Shown here one piece after another: positions 1 to 8,239 of a DNA stretch of 64,000 bases. The stretch is from Symmachiella dynata (GTDB taxonomy: Bacteria; Planctomycetota; Planctomycetia; Planctomycetales; Planctomycetaceae). The notes under the pieces were generated by a model. It was not told the DNA's origin, did not search any database, and saw only the letters and a list, made by a program, of their open reading frames with translations. The stretch spans positions 3,401,001-3,465,000 of the forward strand of contig NZ_CP036276.1 in the NCBI RefSeq assembly GCF_007747995.1, in the 5' to 3' direction. Numbering within the stretch: the stretch's first letter is position 1; each line of letters starts with the position of its first letter. The position numbers were made by a program, and so were the translations under genes.

Positions 1-91
1 GCCGTGGAATGTACTGTTTCAGGTCTTTTTTATGGTTTGGCAATTGTGGTTGTGGGCAAGGACCGCACCCGGTTATTTCTGTGAACTCAAT

Positions 92-937
92 TCAATTCGG
101 TTCGCCGGGCACCATCACCATCCAGCCGACGCCGAATTTGTCCGTCACAATGCCGTATCGTGGTGACCAGAAGGTTTTTTCGAGCGGCATGTCCACGGTT
201 CCCCCCTCGGCGAGGGCTGCGAATGCGCGATTGCATTCCTCTTCCGTTGACACGGACAATGCGAGGCGAAAGCCCTCAAAATTTGTCCCGTCGCCGCACC
301 CGTCTGAGGCCATCAGCATCATTTTTCCGATGTGGAATGAAGCATGCATGACCTTGTTCTCAAATCCCGGCTGAAGCATGTCTTCAGGGACGGGATCGGG
401 GCTTTCATGGAATCGCATCAGCATGGTAACGGTCGCGCCGAGCGATTTTTTATAAAATTCGAGTGCTTCTTCGCAGCGGCCGGAAAAGAACAGATAGGGC
501 TGAACGATGCTGGATTGCATCGCGATTGTTTGTCGCAGACCTTCTTCGTGAGCCGCAACCTTTCCCTCGGGATCATTTTCGGCGAAGTCTTCCATCTCGA
601 ACAGCGGCCGGATCTCGATGTCCGATTCTTCCTGCATGGGGTTCGGGCATTTCTTGACCCATTCCACAGCCTGTTCCATCGAGTCGACCTGCCAGAGCCA
701 ATAACCGGCGATCAATTCCTTGGTTTCTGCAAACGGACCATCGGTCACGGTTCGACTCTGACCACGAAACGTGACGCGCTTGCCCTCGGAGCTCGGCTTC
801 AATCCATCGCCTGTCTGCATGATTCCTGCTTTGACAAGTTCCTCATTGAATTGCCCCATCGCTTGCAGCAATTCCGCACTAGGCAATTCCCCCGCTTCCG
901 AACTTTTCGTGGCTTTTACGATGACCATGACCTTCAT
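92..937 (-). CDS. YCII (DGPF) domain + VOC/PhnB-like fusion protein
   Basis: 281 residues. The N-terminal ~115 residues are a YCII-related (DGPF) domain with the diagnostic VTDGPFAETKE stretch. After a linker (~135-150) comes a VOC/glyoxalase-fold domain of the PhnB type (VQPYLFFSGRCEEALEFYK, later KFGVGWMVMVP). YCII proteins are small, mostly uncharacterised enzyme-like folds; PhnB-like VOC domains are metal-dependent or degenerate, and I cannot assign a substrate. AGGAG lies eight bases before the ATG, fixing the start. It is followed on the same strand by a second YCII fusion, and an ECF42-type sigma factor lies a few genes away; this combination recurs in bacteria. Family call is firm, role unknown. 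Confidence 0.9.
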   Translation of the reverse strand: MKVMVIVKATKSSEAGELPSAELLQAMGQFNEELVKAGIMQTGDGLKPSSEGKRVTFRGQSRTVTDGPFAETKELIAGYWLWQVDSMEQAVEWVKKCPNPMQEESDIEIRPLFEMEDFAENDPEGKVAAHEEGLRQTIAMQSSIVQPYLFFSGRCEEALEFYKKSLGATVTMLMRFHESPDPVPEDMLQPGFENKVMHASFHIGKMMLMASDGCGDGTNFEGFRLALSVSTEEECNRAFAALAEGGTVDMPLEKTFWSPRYGIVTDKFGVGWMVMVPGEPN

Positions 938-1073
938 GTTGTTGACTCCTGCTTTCGCGGTTAATCGTCTTTACAATCGTTCAAGAGAGCGAATTTCACC
1001 AAGTCTAGGCGGCTTCGCAACTCATAATAGTCGAATCAGCAGTTCGCCAATCGACAACTTGGTTCAGAAAATG

Positions 1074-1970
1074 TCATCCTTTTTTGAAACCCGCTGCACG
1101 CCGCCACTGCATGAGTTGGCCAAGATGATACGACTCATGCGACGCCAGCAGATAGATGGCGATACGTCCGATGGTGGGTGCGAACTCCTGCAGCATCTCC
1201 GGGGTCGGGCGTGAGAAATATTCCCGATGCTTCGCCCGTACAGCAGAATCGACCAGCTCATGCCGCTGTTTCAATGTTGCCAGAAGTTCGGATTGGGAAG
1301 CGTAGTGGGAGCGATCGGTGACAGGAATCGAGCCATAGCCATATTTCTTGTTTTCCTCTTCCGCAGAATCTCCCTCAGTTTCATCGAGAAGGCTTAGGAG
1401 AAAGCCGAGCGAGGCGTTTAGGTGGCTGAGCGTCCATGCCGGATGATTGACGACTCCACCGGGTTGCTCCGCGAGTCGCTCGTCAGGAATATCTGCAACC
1501 GTATCTTCGAGCCATTTCAAATGGTCGCGGAATACGCCCAGCATCAGGTCAATTGCAGTGTCGTTAAGGCCTCCACTTAGATCTTTCGCAATATTTGCTC
1601 CGCGAGCCGCAATGAGGGCATTGACCTCAGCATCAGCTGGACGAATCTCGAACGGACCGACCTTTACGCCGGGATGCTGAGACATCAGCGCAATGGCATG
1701 AGTCAAATCGCGCGCTTCGAGTAGCAGAATCCCCCCCAGCATCTCCTTGGTTTCGGCATACGGCCCATCTGTCACATCAACCGCACCGTTCTTAATTCGC
1801 AGCGTCACAGCATTCTCAGCGGACTGCAGCGCCTCGCCACCAATAAAATGCCCACCACGCCGCAACTCGTCGTCGTAGTCAAGGCAGGCCTCCATCATCC
1901 GCTGGCCTTCCGCTTCGGAAAGTTCGGCGTGTTGATTCGCGTCATAGAATCCCAAGCAAACAAATTTCAT
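1074..1970 (-). CDS. YCII (DGPF) domain + DinB-like fusion protein
   Basis: 298 residues. Residues ~1-115 form a YCII domain ([15 protein letters not shown]). The rest (~135-295) resembles the DinB/DfsA four-helix metal-dependent family: it has [10 protein letters not shown] near the start and [12 protein letters not shown] near the end, giving the spaced histidines usual for the metal site. DinB-like proteins include thiol S-transferases and damage-inducible proteins of unclear role. A purine-rich GGGGGAA precedes the ATG. It lies upstream of, and co-oriented with, the YCII+VOC gene (about 140 bases apart), so the two may be co-transcribed. The fusion of YCII to different second domains in two neighbours is notable. 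Substrate unknown. Confidence 0.88.
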   Translation of the reverse strand: MKFVCLGFYDANQHAELSEAEGQRMMEACLDYDDELRRGGHFIGGEALQSAENAVTLRIKNGAVDVTDGPYAETKEMLGGILLLEARDLTHAIALMSQHPGVKVGPFEIRPADAEVNALIAARGANIAKDLSGGLNDTAIDLMLGVFRDHLKWLEDTVADIPDERLAEQPGGVVNHPAWTLSHLNASLGFLLSLLDETEGDSAEEENKKYGYGSIPVTDRSHYASQSELLATLKQRHELVDSAVRAKHREYFSRPTPEMLQEFAPTIGRIAIYLLASHESYHLGQLMQWRRAAGFKKG

Positions 1971-2332
1971 CAGTTCCCCCTATTATTGATGCATTTTTCC
2001 TGCGCCATAGCCGTGTTGGCTTCGGCTTGCTACTAATTAGTCGAATGGAAATGGGGCAGATCGACAGCAAATGAATATTATTCAAAAATATTGTCGGACT
2101 CCGCGACGCAAAAGCGGCCGTCGGTTCTAATCAACGTAGGGCAGACAGGATTTTCCCCTGTTCAGGACACACCTGGATTTGTTGATGGCAGCGTTTCAAG
2201 GACTGTTTTCAATAAGGCAATAAAAAGTCTCGTGATGAACTCTTTGATTTTGGTGGTTGAGGATTTTGTGGGCGATGTTGAGCTGGACGATTCTCTGTTC
2301 GAATTGAACATACATTCTGTGTATGTCGTAGA
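1971..2332. other. Intergenic stretch holding repeat copy 1
   Basis: About 360 bases between the divergent YCII-DinB gene and the small membrane protein gene. It holds the first copy of a 60-bp repeat (2091-2150). A TTG-initiated reading frame of 81 codons starts inside that repeat and its stop overlaps the next gene's GTG by four bases, but its composition is not convincingly protein-like, so I do not call it. Confidence 0.4.
2091..2150. repeat. 60-bp direct repeat, copy 1
   Basis: By hand alignment this matches 2813-2872 at 51 of 60 positions without gaps. The shared core includes GCGACGCAA, AGCGGCCGTCGGTTC and AATCAAC. Copy 1 lies ~180 bases before the start of the small membrane protein gene. 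Confidence 0.75.
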
Positions 2333-2800
2333 GTGACGGAAGGGGAGGTAATCATTAACACGCATATTAAGAATACCTGGATGCCTTCGGTGGCTGCACT
2401 ATTATTAGCTTCAATAACCGTTCCAATTGTTTTCAGGGTTTGGGAGAACACTTTCAACGGTATTGAAGTAGACATCGTTTTCAGCTTGTCTACCGCCGTT
2501 CCGATTTCATGTTGGGCGGTCGTCACGATCTGCTGCAGCCAAGTTTGGTACCGACATTTAGCTTTTTGGATTGGAGCTTATCCGTTCGGAATCTTATTGT
2601 TTTCTTTGATGTGGGAAAGTATTAGACCGGACAGGCCAAGGCCAACCGACGGGTCAGTACAGTTTACAATCTGGTTTTTTCAGATGTATTTGTCGGCATG
2701 CATAACTTCCTATGGAGTACTTGTTTTTTGTGATTTGTACCGTAGGTTGCTGTCAAGAAAACATGACAGACGTAAAATCGAACCGACAAATGGAAAATAG
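2333..2800 (+). CDS. Small multi-TM membrane protein, unknown function
   Basis: 155 residues from a GTG start; not recognised. Hydrophobic stretches near residues 17-35, 50-70, 75-95 and 110-130 suggest four membrane segments, ending in a basic tail (RRLLSRKHDRRKIE). The gene is bracketed by two 60-bp direct repeats, and its AT-richer sequence differs from the YCII and sigma genes around it, which fits acquired DNA. The start is uncertain: no good ribosome-binding site is seen and a GTGA overlap with an upstream frame is possible. Confidence 0.55.
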   Translation: MTEGEVIINTHIKNTWMPSVAALLLASITVPIVFRVWENTFNGIEVDIVFSLSTAVPISCWAVVTICCSQVWYRHLAFWIGAYPFGILLFSLMWESIRPDRPRPTDGSVQFTIWFFQMYLSACITSYGVLVFCDLYRRLLSRKHDRRKIEPTNGK

Positions 2801-2812
2801 GCAATAGTTTTA

Positions 2813-2872
2813 CTGTCGGACCCTGCGACGCAATAGCGGCCGTCGGTTCGAATCAACAGAGAGCAGGCAGGA
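2813..2872. repeat. 60-bp direct repeat, copy 2
   Basis: Second copy of the repeat at 2091-2150 (nine mismatches). It ends seven bases before the ATG of the DUF4256 gene, so it contains that gene's ribosome-binding site region (AGGA). It includes GGTTCGAATC, which resembles a tRNA T-loop (B box), but no tRNA folds around it. Confidence 0.75.
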
Positions 2873-2879
2873 ACGAAGT

Positions 2880-3452
2880 ATGAAGACGCCCGCTAAAAAG
2901 AAGAAACTGTCAGCAAAACAGCGTGACGCGTTGTATGAAGCCCTGCAGGCTCGCTTTGAGGGGAACGCAACCCGGCATCCGGGGATCAAGTGGGTGAAGG
3001 TTCAAGACAGGCTGGAAGCTCATCCCCCAAAGCTGTGGTCGCTCCATGAGATGGAGAGCACGGGCGGCGAACCCGATGTGGTTGGTCACGATAAACAGAC
3101 AGGCGAATATATCTTTTATGATTGTTCGGCGGAAAGTCCCCAAGGCCGCAGAAGCGTCTGCTACGATCGCGAAGGACAAGAGTCGAGGAAACAACATCAA
3201 CCGAAAAACAATGCGATCGATATGGCAACTGCCATGGGGATTGAGGTGTTAACAGAGCAGCAGTATCAAGAATTGCAGCAACTTGGGGAGTTCGATTTAA
3301 AAACATCGAGCTGGCTACAAACGCCGCATGAAGTGCGGGAACTCGGCGGAGCAATTTTTGGTGATCGCCGCTTCGGCCGCGTCTTCGTCTATCACAACGG
3401 AGCGCAGTCTTACTATGCCGTGAGAGCATTCCGTGGTTCGTTAAGGATTTAG
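2880..3452 (+). CDS. DUF4256 family protein
   Basis: 190 residues, normal full length for DUF4256. Recognisable conserved stretches are GGEPDVVG, FYDCSAESPQGRRSVCYD, GIEVLTEQQYQELQ, LKTSSWLQTP and FVYHNGAQSYYAVRAFRG. The N-terminus is lysine-rich (KTPAKKKKLSAKQR). No function is established for the family; it is soluble and presumably cytoplasmic. AGGA eight bases before the ATG supports the start. It stands alone on the plus strand, converging on the sigma-factor gene. The repeat directly in front may have brought or altered its promoter. Confidence 0.88.
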   Translation: MKTPAKKKKLSAKQRDALYEALQARFEGNATRHPGIKWVKVQDRLEAHPPKLWSLHEMESTGGEPDVVGHDKQTGEYIFYDCSAESPQGRRSVCYDREGQESRKQHQPKNNAIDMATAMGIEVLTEQQYQELQQLGEFDLKTSSWLQTPHEVRELGGAIFGDRRFGRVFVYHNGAQSYYAVRAFRGSLRI

Positions 3453-3546
3453 AGTCTCGGACACCCTCCCCCGCCCTGCATGACCAACAGCTTTACCAGT
3501 GTCTCCTGGAGGTCTGGCTCGAGCATCTCGCCGCCAAAAACGATTG

Positions 3547-4803
3547 CTAGGTGCTCTTGAGTTCCTTGATTTTGCGGCTGAGGAAGCGTCGTTCCGGCTC
3601 CTGCCGCGTCAAGGCCATGGATTGCTCAAACGCGGCGCGTGCGGCGGCATGCCTTTGCAGTCGTCGCAGTAGTTCCCCCCGAGCCGAATGCGCAAGGTAG
3701 TAGTCCGTCAGTTCGCCACGCTGAAGAATCGCATCAATCAACTGCAGTCCCGCTTCAGGGCCATCGCGCATCGCGACTGCGACGGCGCGATTCAATTCGA
3801 CCACTGGCGAGGGTTCCGCGCGAACTAAGATGTCGTACAAAGCGACAATCTGCGACCAATCCGTTGCCTTTGCAGTCGTAGCGTCTGAGTGTACCGCTGA
3901 AATCGCTGCTTGGATCGTGTAGGAACCAATTCGCCGGGTTGCCATTGCCCGCTCAACGAGTCGTTTTCCCTCGTCGATGAGTTCACGATCCCAACGACTC
4001 CGGTCCTGATCTTCAAGCAACACGATGTCACCTTCGGGAGTCGTGCGTGCCGAGCATCGCGATTCGTGCAACAGCATCAACGCCAGCAGTCCCATTGCCT
4101 CCGCATCCGGCAGTAATTCAAGCAGCAACCGCGCCAGACGAATCGCCTCTGCGGAGAGATCCCTCCGCGCCACCGTGTCACCCGCGGAGGCAGAGTATCC
4201 CTCATTAAAAACGAGGTAGATCACAGCCAATACGGAATCGAGTCGTTCCGGCAGGTCGGGGAGTGAGGGAACGGCGTAAGGAATGCCCGCGTCGCGAATC
4301 TTTGCTTTACCCCGCACGATCCGCTGTGCCATTGTAGGCGGTGAGACAAGAAACGCCGCTGCAATCTCTTCGGTCGTCAGGCCGCAGACTTCGCGAAGCG
4401 TGAGCGTAACTTGGACTTTCGGATCGATTGCCGGATGGCAGCAGGTGAAAATTAAACGCAGGCGATCGTCCTCAATGTCCGACTGAGCCAATGCCTGATT
4501 GTCCTCTTTCACGGCTTGCAGGCGGGCCAGCAGTTCCGGTTGTGCTGCAGTGAATCGACTCCGTCGACGAATGGTGTCAATCGCTTTATGACGAGCCGTG
4601 CTAACCAGCCAAGAATAGGGGTTTGCTGGAACTCCATCAATTGGCCACTGCTGCAGTGCAATCGTAAATGCCTCGTGCAGCATCTCTTCGGCCAAGTCGA
4701 AGTCACGAATCAATCGAACAAGAGTTGCAAAAACGCGCCGAGACACACGACGATAAATCTCGCCGAATTGATCCGCTTCGTTTGGGGGATGATCCTGGGA
4801 CAT
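3547..4803 (-). CDS. ECF42-type RNA polymerase sigma factor
   Basis: 418 residues if started at the ATG at 4803; the frame is open upstream to 4944 but the added segment is low-complexity Arg/Cys and unlike the family. Sigma region 2 lies at ~15-85 (EIYRRVSRRVFATLVRLIRD, then EMLHEAFTIALQQWP and TARHKAIDTIRRR). Region 4 is at ~125-185 (LTLREVCGLTTEEIAAAFLV). A long C-terminal helical/TPR-like extension runs from ~190 to 418 (VYLVFNEGYSAS, ALMLLHESR, ELNRAVAVAM). This extended ECF type (ECF42) needs no dedicated anti-sigma factor in the usual sense and is typically encoded beside DGPF/YCII proteins, as here. It probably controls the two YCII genes. Confidence 0.93.
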   Translation of the reverse strand: MSQDHPPNEADQFGEIYRRVSRRVFATLVRLIRDFDLAEEMLHEAFTIALQQWPIDGVPANPYSWLVSTARHKAIDTIRRRSRFTAAQPELLARLQAVKEDNQALAQSDIEDDRLRLIFTCCHPAIDPKVQVTLTLREVCGLTTEEIAAAFLVSPPTMAQRIVRGKAKIRDAGIPYAVPSLPDLPERLDSVLAVIYLVFNEGYSASAGDTVARRDLSAEAIRLARLLLELLPDAEAMGLLALMLLHESRCSARTTPEGDIVLLEDQDRSRWDRELIDEGKRLVERAMATRRIGSYTIQAAISAVHSDATTAKATDWSQIVALYDILVRAEPSPVVELNRAVAVAMRDGPEAGLQLIDAILQRGELTDYYLAHSARGELLRRLQRHAAARAAFEQSMALTRQEPERRFLSRKIKELKST

Positions 4804-4966
4804 GAGGAGACCGGTTAGAACGCACGTTTCCGAAAATCCAACTCCACAGCATCTTACCGAATCCTCACAGCGGACGAAATGATCCGTCGTCCGAACGTAA
4901 CGGCGCAAGTTGGCCGTAGCAAGATGGCGTCTCATCGAAAACAAGCGCTACTACGAGCTTCGTGCA

Positions 4967-5710
4967 CTAACGCATGCTCAATAACTCGGCTTTGAGCTGA
5001 TCAAGAGACTGGCTCATCTCAGCGATCGCCTGTCGGTGGTCGGAGATATCCATATTACCCCCACGCAGCGGGTCGAGCACCAGTGCTTCATGCTTGAGGT
5101 ACTCGGAGCACGCAAAGGGCACGAGATGAGCGACTTCGAGTGGAATGGTTGTCACCCCGTTGCGATCACCATGTAGTAAATCGCCGGGGTGGATCGTCAC
5201 GCCTCCGATGTGAACGGGTACGTCGACTGATTCGATGTGACAATGGCCGTGACCGCACACCGCGCCATGACTGAAGCACGGAAAATCGAGTGCGCGCACG
5301 TTGTCCAGATCACGAGCTGCCCCGGATGTGATGAGACCCACAGCTCCGAAAGTTTTATACGTCAGACACATGCCGTCCCCGAACGTCGCGCCTGCAGAGG
5401 GATCGTCGAGATCCTGAAACACTACGATGCTTGGCTCTGAATGGTCCGTCAGGATTTCGAGTAGTTGGAAGGCAGGATTGGGATCGCCTTCTCGCCGTCG
5501 AGCCGGTTCCGCTGAGCGAAACGTCGCCGTTACTGCATAACCGACCATCGGGGGCAGGTCAGGAAAACAAGCAGCAATGCGGCGGTCCATATAACCGACC
5601 GTCGGCGAGCGAACATCAAACAGCTCAATTGCGTTGCAAATCGTGGGTGTGTCAAAACTCGCCAGTTCAGCGAGATTTGGTGGTTGAGGCGATCCCGTGA
5701 CTGAGTTCAT
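4967..5710 (-). CDS. RraA-like / 4-hydroxy-4-methyl-2-oxoglutarate aldolase-like protein
   Basis: 247 residues, RraA fold. The substrate/metal loop reads VGLITSGAARDLDNVRAL, and the C-terminal signature is GDRNGVTTIP (family GDxDGVxxIP). Members are divalent-metal aldolases/decarboxylases of 4-hydroxy-4-methyl-2-oxoglutarate or related 2-keto acids, or the RNase E inhibitor RraA. The sugar-catabolic context favours an aldolase/lyase. It is divergent from a GntR/FCD regulator with a palindrome between them, so it is likely a regulatory target. GGAAA precedes the ATG at a plausible distance. Substrate unknown. Confidence 0.85.
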   Translation of the reverse strand: MNSVTGSPQPPNLAELASFDTPTICNAIELFDVRSPTVGYMDRRIAACFPDLPPMVGYAVTATFRSAEPARRREGDPNPAFQLLEILTDHSEPSIVVFQDLDDPSAGATFGDGMCLTYKTFGAVGLITSGAARDLDNVRALDFPCFSHGAVCGHGHCHIESVDVPVHIGGVTIHPGDLLHGDRNGVTTIPLEVAHLVPFACSEYLKHEALVLDPLRGGNMDISDHRQAIAEMSQSLDQLKAELLSMR

Positions 5711-5748
5711 CGTGAAATTTCCAGTAGATTTGATTGACGTCGCTTAAT

Positions 5749-5770
5749 CCACTAAATACTATTTAAGTGG
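5749..5770. promoter_or_regulatory. Putative GntR operator palindrome
   Basis: A 22-bp imperfect palindrome, CCACT then an A/T core then AGTGG (core reads AAATACTATTTA), lies midway between the divergent RraA-like and GntR/FCD starts. FCD-type GntR proteins bind short A/T-centred palindromes, so it is a natural operator candidate. Inference from position and symmetry only. Confidence 0.5.
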
Positions 5771-5807
5771 CAATTCAAAGTCAATCAGACTCATTACCCA
5801 TAGTTAA

Positions 5808-6518
5808 ATGGCATCAATGTCGACAAACGTCAGAATTCAGGAAACACAGTCTGTTGACCTGGCAGACCGTCTCCGCGAGCGCATTCAGTCGTCTGGACTC
5901 GCCGATGGTGAGTTGTTCATGACGGAATCGGAGCTAGCTGAGGAGTACGGCGTCTCCCGCACCGTGGCTCGCGAGGCTGTGGGCCGATTGGCTGCGATTG
6001 GGTTGTTGGAGGGACGCAAGAGTAAAGGGCTGGTCGTGCGACGCCCTGATCCATTGCGATTGCTTGAACTCGGTTTGCCGTCACTGATCGATTCGCAACA
6101 GGACATTTCCGAGCTAGCGATGTTGCGCTATGTGTTGGAAATGGGAGCCGTCGAACCGGCGGTGCGTAATGGGACGGATGAGCAGGTGCAGCGACTCAGC
6201 GAACTCGCAGTGGAGATGGAGGAGGCGATTCGCAATGGGAAGAGACAACAGGTTCCGGAGATCGACATCGCCTTTCATTCCGTTTTGCTCGAGATGACCG
6301 GTTCGACACTGGTGGCCGGGATGCAGCGTGTTTTAGTTCGATTTTTTGCCTCAAGTCGCGATGTCGTCGCCGACAAAGCCACGGCGAGGCGCGTGATCTG
6401 GGAGCATCAAGAACTTGCCGCTGCGGTCCGTGACCGCGATGCCAATCAGGCGCGCGCAATGTTGCACCTGCAAGCGCGAGACTGGTTGAAATGTCAGAAA
6501 CCAAACGAAGCTAGCTGA
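5808..6518 (+). CDS. GntR family regulator, FCD (FadR-C) domain
   Basis: 236 residues. A winged helix at ~18-85 carries the GntR signature (FMTESELAEEYGVSRTVARE, LEGRKSKGLVV). An all-helical FCD ligand domain follows at ~100-230, with metal-binding-type residues in EIDIAFHSVL (D, H), IWEHQELAAAV (H) and AMLHLQARDW (H). FCD regulators sense carboxylic or sugar acids and usually repress adjacent catabolic genes. Divergent from the RraA-like gene and upstream of three secreted enzymes on its own strand. Start uncertain between ATGs at 5808 and 5817; no clear Shine-Dalgarno is seen. Confidence 0.92.
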   Translation: MASMSTNVRIQETQSVDLADRLRERIQSSGLADGELFMTESELAEEYGVSRTVAREAVGRLAAIGLLEGRKSKGLVVRRPDPLRLLELGLPSLIDSQQDISELAMLRYVLEMGAVEPAVRNGTDEQVQRLSELAVEMEEAIRNGKRQQVPEIDIAFHSVLLEMTGSTLVAGMQRVLVRFFASSRDVVADKATARRVIWEHQELAAAVRDRDANQARAMLHLQARDWLKCQKPNEAS

Positions 6519-6631
6519 TTCGCGATCATGACCAAAACGTTGCTCCAAGATCTTACCAAACCTATATCCGCATTTTGTTAATCATGGGCGTTTCGGCCGA
6601 CTCGCAATTTATCCCCGGAAGAAAAGTTATC

Positions 6632-8170
6632 ATGAAGCTCCGAATCATCCTTGTCATTCTGGCTTTGGTATTCACCTCTCGAGTACCACAATGCAACGCC
6701 GAAGACCGCGTTCTGTTTGCGTTTGATGATCACAGCATTCCGTGGCGCCATAACCTGAAAGTCACGTTGGTTGAGGCGGACAAGCATCCGGATAATCCGA
6801 TTCTACGCCGCGGACCCCAGGGAGCACCGGATCACGGGCATGCGATACTCTATGGCACTGTATTCAAAGAGGGTGATACCTTTCGCATGTGGTATCTCGG
6901 CATGATGCAAACCAAAATTGAGAAAGGCCAAGCTCCCGGGTATTGGCGACCGATGTGTTACGCCGAGAGCAAAGATGGCGTGCACTGGACGAAGCCTGAG
7001 TTGGGGTTAGTGAAATTCAACGGGAACAAAAAGAACAACATCTGCCGTATCGACGGGCCAGTCCACTCGATGACCTTGGTCAATGACTTTCTCTCCGTTC
7101 TTTACGACGCAGAGGATCCCGACCCCAGTCGCCGATACAAAGTCGCCTACATCGCTCACATGCCCTACGACGAAATTAAAGGCGGCATGAGTCAAATTGG
7201 CGTCAAGGAAAAACGCATTTGTTCAACCATCTGCGCGACCAGTGCTGATGGTTTGAGCTGGACCGTTGTCGGAGATCGTCCCGCCAATGCGGGCGGGGAA
7301 CGGTTTGAAGTTTCGTCGCTCTATCGCTTCGGAGATTTCTACTATTCGACCGGCCAACTTCTGTCGCCGTGGACATGGCGTCCGGACGGTTCAAGAACAG
7401 GTCGCAATGTGCTGGCTTTCCGGTCAGCGGATTTCAAGACTTGGTCTCCCGCGTCTGCTCATGCGTACTCGCGTCCAGGGCAGCTTACAAATCCGCCGGT
7501 CGACGGCGAACAGATGCATATGGGGATGGGACTGTGGAATCGCGGTAACGTTATGGTCGGTCTACACGGAATGTGGCAGAACGCCGTCACAAAACCCGAA
7601 AAGGGTGAACACTGGAATAAAGGTGTCCGCATCGATCTGGGACTGGTCGTCAGCAACGACGGCGTGCATTTCCGTGAACCGGTCCCCAACTTTAAAGTCA
7701 TCGCTCGCGGCGAAACGGGCGCATGGGATGACAAAGCCCTGTTGCAGGGACATGCTTTCGTGAATGACGGTGAGAATACGATGATCTGGTATTCCCACTG
7801 GGATACCGATGGCAAAGTCAAGAATATGGAAATCGGATTGGCGACGCTGCGCCGCGATGGCTTCGGGTATCTGTCGCCTCAGGAAAGTGACAATGATGCT
7901 GAGTTCATTACCGACTTTTTCGAAGTGGCCCAAAACGGGAAAGTTTATCTGAACATCTCCGGAGTCACGGCAGATGCGCCCTTAACGGTTGAATTATTGG
8001 ATCACCGCGCTCAACCAATACCAGGATACTCGGCACAGATGACTACCAGTGGACTCCAGGTTCCCGTACCGTGGTCGCAGGATGTCATTGCCAACCCGAA
8101 ACGAGCTTTGCGAGTTCGCTACCCCGTCGGCAGCCCGGCTCACGTCTATGCGGTATATCTGTCTGAATAG
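6632..8170 (+). CDS. Secreted beta-propeller glycosidase-like protein
   Basis: 512 residues from the ATG at 6632, which has GGAAGAAAAG in front and opens a signal peptide (KLRIILVILALVF, cleavage after ~CNA). The mature part shows repeated blade-like motifs of five-bladed propeller (GH32/43/68-like) proteins: FRMWYLG, ESKDGVHWTKPELG, TSADGLSWTVVGD, VSNDGVHFREP and MIWYSHWD. The closest relatives I know are annotated only as hypothetical or GH32-like proteins in planctomycetes. A C-terminal beta-rich module (~440-512) may be an accessory domain. The frame is open to 6575, but that adds residues in front of the signal peptide. First of three co-oriented secreted genes behind the GntR regulator, so probably polysaccharide or glycoside use. 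Confidence 0.75.
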   Translation: MKLRIILVILALVFTSRVPQCNAEDRVLFAFDDHSIPWRHNLKVTLVEADKHPDNPILRRGPQGAPDHGHAILYGTVFKEGDTFRMWYLGMMQTKIEKGQAPGYWRPMCYAESKDGVHWTKPELGLVKFNGNKKNNICRIDGPVHSMTLVNDFLSVLYDAEDPDPSRRYKVAYIAHMPYDEIKGGMSQIGVKEKRICSTICATSADGLSWTVVGDRPANAGGERFEVSSLYRFGDFYYSTGQLLSPWTWRPDGSRTGRNVLAFRSADFKTWSPASAHAYSRPGQLTNPPVDGEQMHMGMGLWNRGNVMVGLHGMWQNAVTKPEKGEHWNKGVRIDLGLVVSNDGVHFREPVPNFKVIARGETGAWDDKALLQGHAFVNDGENTMIWYSHWDTDGKVKNMEIGLATLRRDGFGYLSPQESDNDAEFITDFFEVAQNGKVYLNISGVTADAPLTVELLDHRAQPIPGYSAQMTTSGLQVPVPWSQDVIANPKRALRVRYPVGSPAHVYAVYLSE

Positions 8171-8239
8171 CAGGTGTGACCGCTGAACAAAATCGCACGT
8201 TTGAACATCGAACTTCGTAAATATAGAGGCAGCCCGAAC

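Noticed and set aside
2091-2336. 81-codon frame before the small membrane gene
   Set aside because: Despite a GTGA overlap, it starts with TTG inside a repeat and its composition is not protein-like.
2813-2872. Possible tRNA (T-loop-like GGTTCGAATC)
   Set aside because: No acceptor, D or anticodon arms can be placed around it, and the T stem does not pair properly.
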